From: Nitrospira sp.
GTDB taxonomy: Bacteria; Nitrospirota; Nitrospiria; Nitrospirales; Nitrospiraceae
NCBI GenBank assembly: GCA_025360665.1
Contig: JANYBU010000277.1
Coordinates: 1 to 5,750 of the forward strand
DNA: 5,750 nt
Direction: 5' to 3'
This document shows, in pieces, positions 4,733 through 5,750 of the stretch. The position numbers and the translations under genes are program-made. Position 1 is the first letter of the stretch, and the number at the start of each line of letters is the position of its first letter. Below the pieces are notes generated by a model. The model made no database searches, was not told where the DNA came from, and saw only the letters and a list, made by a program, of their open reading frames with translations.

Positions 4733-4861
4733 ACCTCGAATCCTCGCTCCTCTCGCTCGTCCCGCCAGTCTCGCCTTTCCCGCTCGTTGTCCTAGACATG
4801 CGGACCAGATGAAGTTCTGGCGTGCCGTAATAGTTTTTCTGTATCCAGCTAACCCTGGCTT

Positions 4862-5750
4862 CTACTCTTTCTCTCCGCTGTCGGCATCATCGCCAAGATC
4901 CAATCCGAACCGCTCAGCCATCCGATAGAGCGTGCGCCGATCTATGCCGAGAATCTTTGCGGCTTTGACTTTATTCCCCTTGGTTTCCTTCAGCACGCGG
5001 ACGAGATGACGCTTCTCGACCTCCTCAAGCGACAAACACCCCTCATCGTTGTGGTCGATCGCCCCGGCGGTCTCCTTCAACGGTAGCTCCGTCTGACGCA
5101 GTGACTCCGGCAGATCGTCCGGCGTGAGGAGCGGACCGTGACTCAACGAGACGGCCCGCTCAATGGCGTTTTCCAACTCGCGCACATTGCCCGGCCATCG
5201 ATACTGCATCAACAACGTCATCGTCTCCGGCAGCACCCCGTGCACCGCATGCGCCGACCCCGCCGCGCATTTCTGCATGAAATGCTGCACCAACATCGGA
5301 ATATCCTCCCGCCGCTCTACCAGCGACGGCAAGGTAATTCGTACGACATTGAGCCGATAAAATAAGTCGTCCCGATACTTCCCCTCCTTGACGAGCTGCT
5401 CGAGATCTCGATTCGTCGCGGCAATGATACGGACATCAACCTTCGTCGATGTCGTGCTGCCGACACGGCGGACTTCGTGATCTTGCATCACCCGCAACAA
5501 CTTGACTTGCACGGCCTGCCCCAACTCGCCGATCTCATCGAGAAACAACGTGCCCCCGTTCGCGGACTCAAAAAGGCCGACTTTGTTTCCCACCGCGCCG
5601 GTAAAAGCCCCCTTCTCATACCCGAACATTTCCGACTCCAGCAGGGTATCCGGCAACGCCCCACAATTCACCGGAATAAATGGTTTGTCCCGACGAGGCC
5701 CATTCGCATGGATCGCCCGCGCAATCAGCTCCTTGCCGGTCCCACTTTCC
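4862..5750 (-). CDS. Sigma54-dependent transcriptional activator, NtrC family (C-terminal part; runs off the right edge)
   Basis: The visible 295 residues hold most of the AAA+ ATPase domain and the DNA-binding domain. The fragment opens within Walker A (ESGTGKE at its first seven residues). It then has the sigma54-contacting loop GAFTGA (47-52), Walker B TLFLDE (67-72), sensor I ATN (111-113), an arginine-finger region FYRLN (130-134) and sensor II WPGNVREL (185-192). The C-terminus carries a Fis-type helix-turn-helix, with GNKVKAAKILGIDRRTLYRM (258-277) as its core. Such proteins bind upstream enhancers and use ATP hydrolysis to open RNA polymerase-sigma54 promoters. All key motifs are intact. 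The N-terminal sensory part, most often a response-regulator receiver domain, lies outside the window, so the signal and targets are unknown. The gene is convergent with the Lrp-like gene across a repeat-bearing gap. Confidence 0.95.
   Translation of the reverse strand, partial: ESGTGKELIARAIHANGPRRDKPFIPVNCGALPDTLLESEMFGYEKGAFTGAVGNKVGLFESANGGTLFLDEIGELGQAVQVKLLRVMQDHEVRRVGSTTSTKVDVRIIAATNRDLEQLVKEGKYRDDLFYRLNVVRITLPSLVERREDIPMLVQHFMQKCAAGSAHAVHGVLPETMTLLMQYRWPGNVRELENAIERAVSLSHGPLLTPDDLPESLRQTELPLKETAGAIDHNDEGCLSLEEVEKRHLVRVLKETKGNKVKAAKILGIDRRTLYRMAERFGLDLGDDADSGEKE

Larger units (their letters stand above)
4566..4861. other. Intergenic stretch with repeat-like, hairpin-rich sequence and no credible gene
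   Basis: These 296 bases separate two convergent genes. After about 45 unremarkable bases comes a segment that begins GCAGGATGCTGAAAAAGTC (4611-4629), which I recall as the start of a dispersed intergenic repeat in Nitrospira genomes. It continues with a perfect hairpin (4633-4651), a run of CGCG-rich sequence, CGAAGTTC repeats (4684-4740) and a pyrimidine-rich tail to about 4790 with recurring CTCGCTC/CCGCTCGT. The only open frame (4602-4799, minus) is made of this repeat and is rejected. From 4800 to 4861 I see a short inverted repeat, CCAGA/TCTGG (4804-4819), and nothing else. Confidence 0.5.

Noticed and set aside
4684..4740. CRISPR-like array
   Set aside because: Repeats are 8 bp, overlapping and unevenly spaced, with no spacers and no cas genes.
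4602..4799. 65-codon minus-strand frame through the intergenic repeat
   Set aside because: It is built entirely from the repeat and hairpin sequence, is Arg/Ser/Gly/Thr-rich, ends in a peptide (LFQHPAR) that is just translation of the repeat start, and has no domain or supporting start signal.

Overview
The window looks like a piece of a moderately GC-rich bacterial chromosome, most probably from the Nitrospira lineage (Nitrospirota). That assignment rests on remembered protein families: the small protein beginning MSNDQRPKRETMSLEE, the stand-alone Lrp ligand-binding domain, the GREGFPY/REase-like protein and the style of the intergenic repeat. No database search was possible, so treat it as a moderate-confidence inference.

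Left flank (1-470, minus strand): a short two-gene operon. A good sigma70 promoter (442-470) drives a PilZ-domain protein (88-420), whose stop overlaps the start of a second small protein (1-91, cut by the window edge) as ATGA.

Recombination module (502-2613): a Tn3-type serine recombinase (1728-2318) and a phage-type tyrosine integrase (502-1731) are translationally coupled by another ATGA overlap. They are transcribed away from a tRNA-Arg(CCT) gene (2360-2436) that starts only 41 bp from the serine recombinase start codon. A diverged second copy of the 3' half of this tRNA lies exactly 177 bp downstream (2568-2613), beyond an AT-rich stretch (24% GC over 2501-2570). This is the footprint of site-specific integration into the tRNA anticodon region. 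The interval between the two copies is far too short to hold an element with genes, and the recombinases lie on the 5' side of the tRNA, outside it. The locus is therefore either the scar of a collapsed element, a residual attachment region, or something less ordinary.

Right of the attachment site (2710-4565, plus strand): a strong-looking promoter only about 7 nt upstream of the ATG drives a 464-residue protein. It has a helical N-terminal domain, a roughly 200-residue Pro/Ser/Thr-rich linker and a C-terminal PD-(D/E)XK-nuclease-like fold in which both acidic metal-binding positions appear lost. A stand-alone Lrp/AsnC ligand-binding (RAM) domain protein follows.

Intergenic stretch 4566-4861 holds a repeat-like, hairpin-rich sequence with no credible gene. 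The window ends inside a minus-strand sigma54-dependent NtrC-family activator (4862-5750), of which the AAA+ and Fis-type HTH domains are visible. Apart from the two coupled pairs on the minus strand and the adjacent nuclease-like/Lrp pair, no pathway links these genes.
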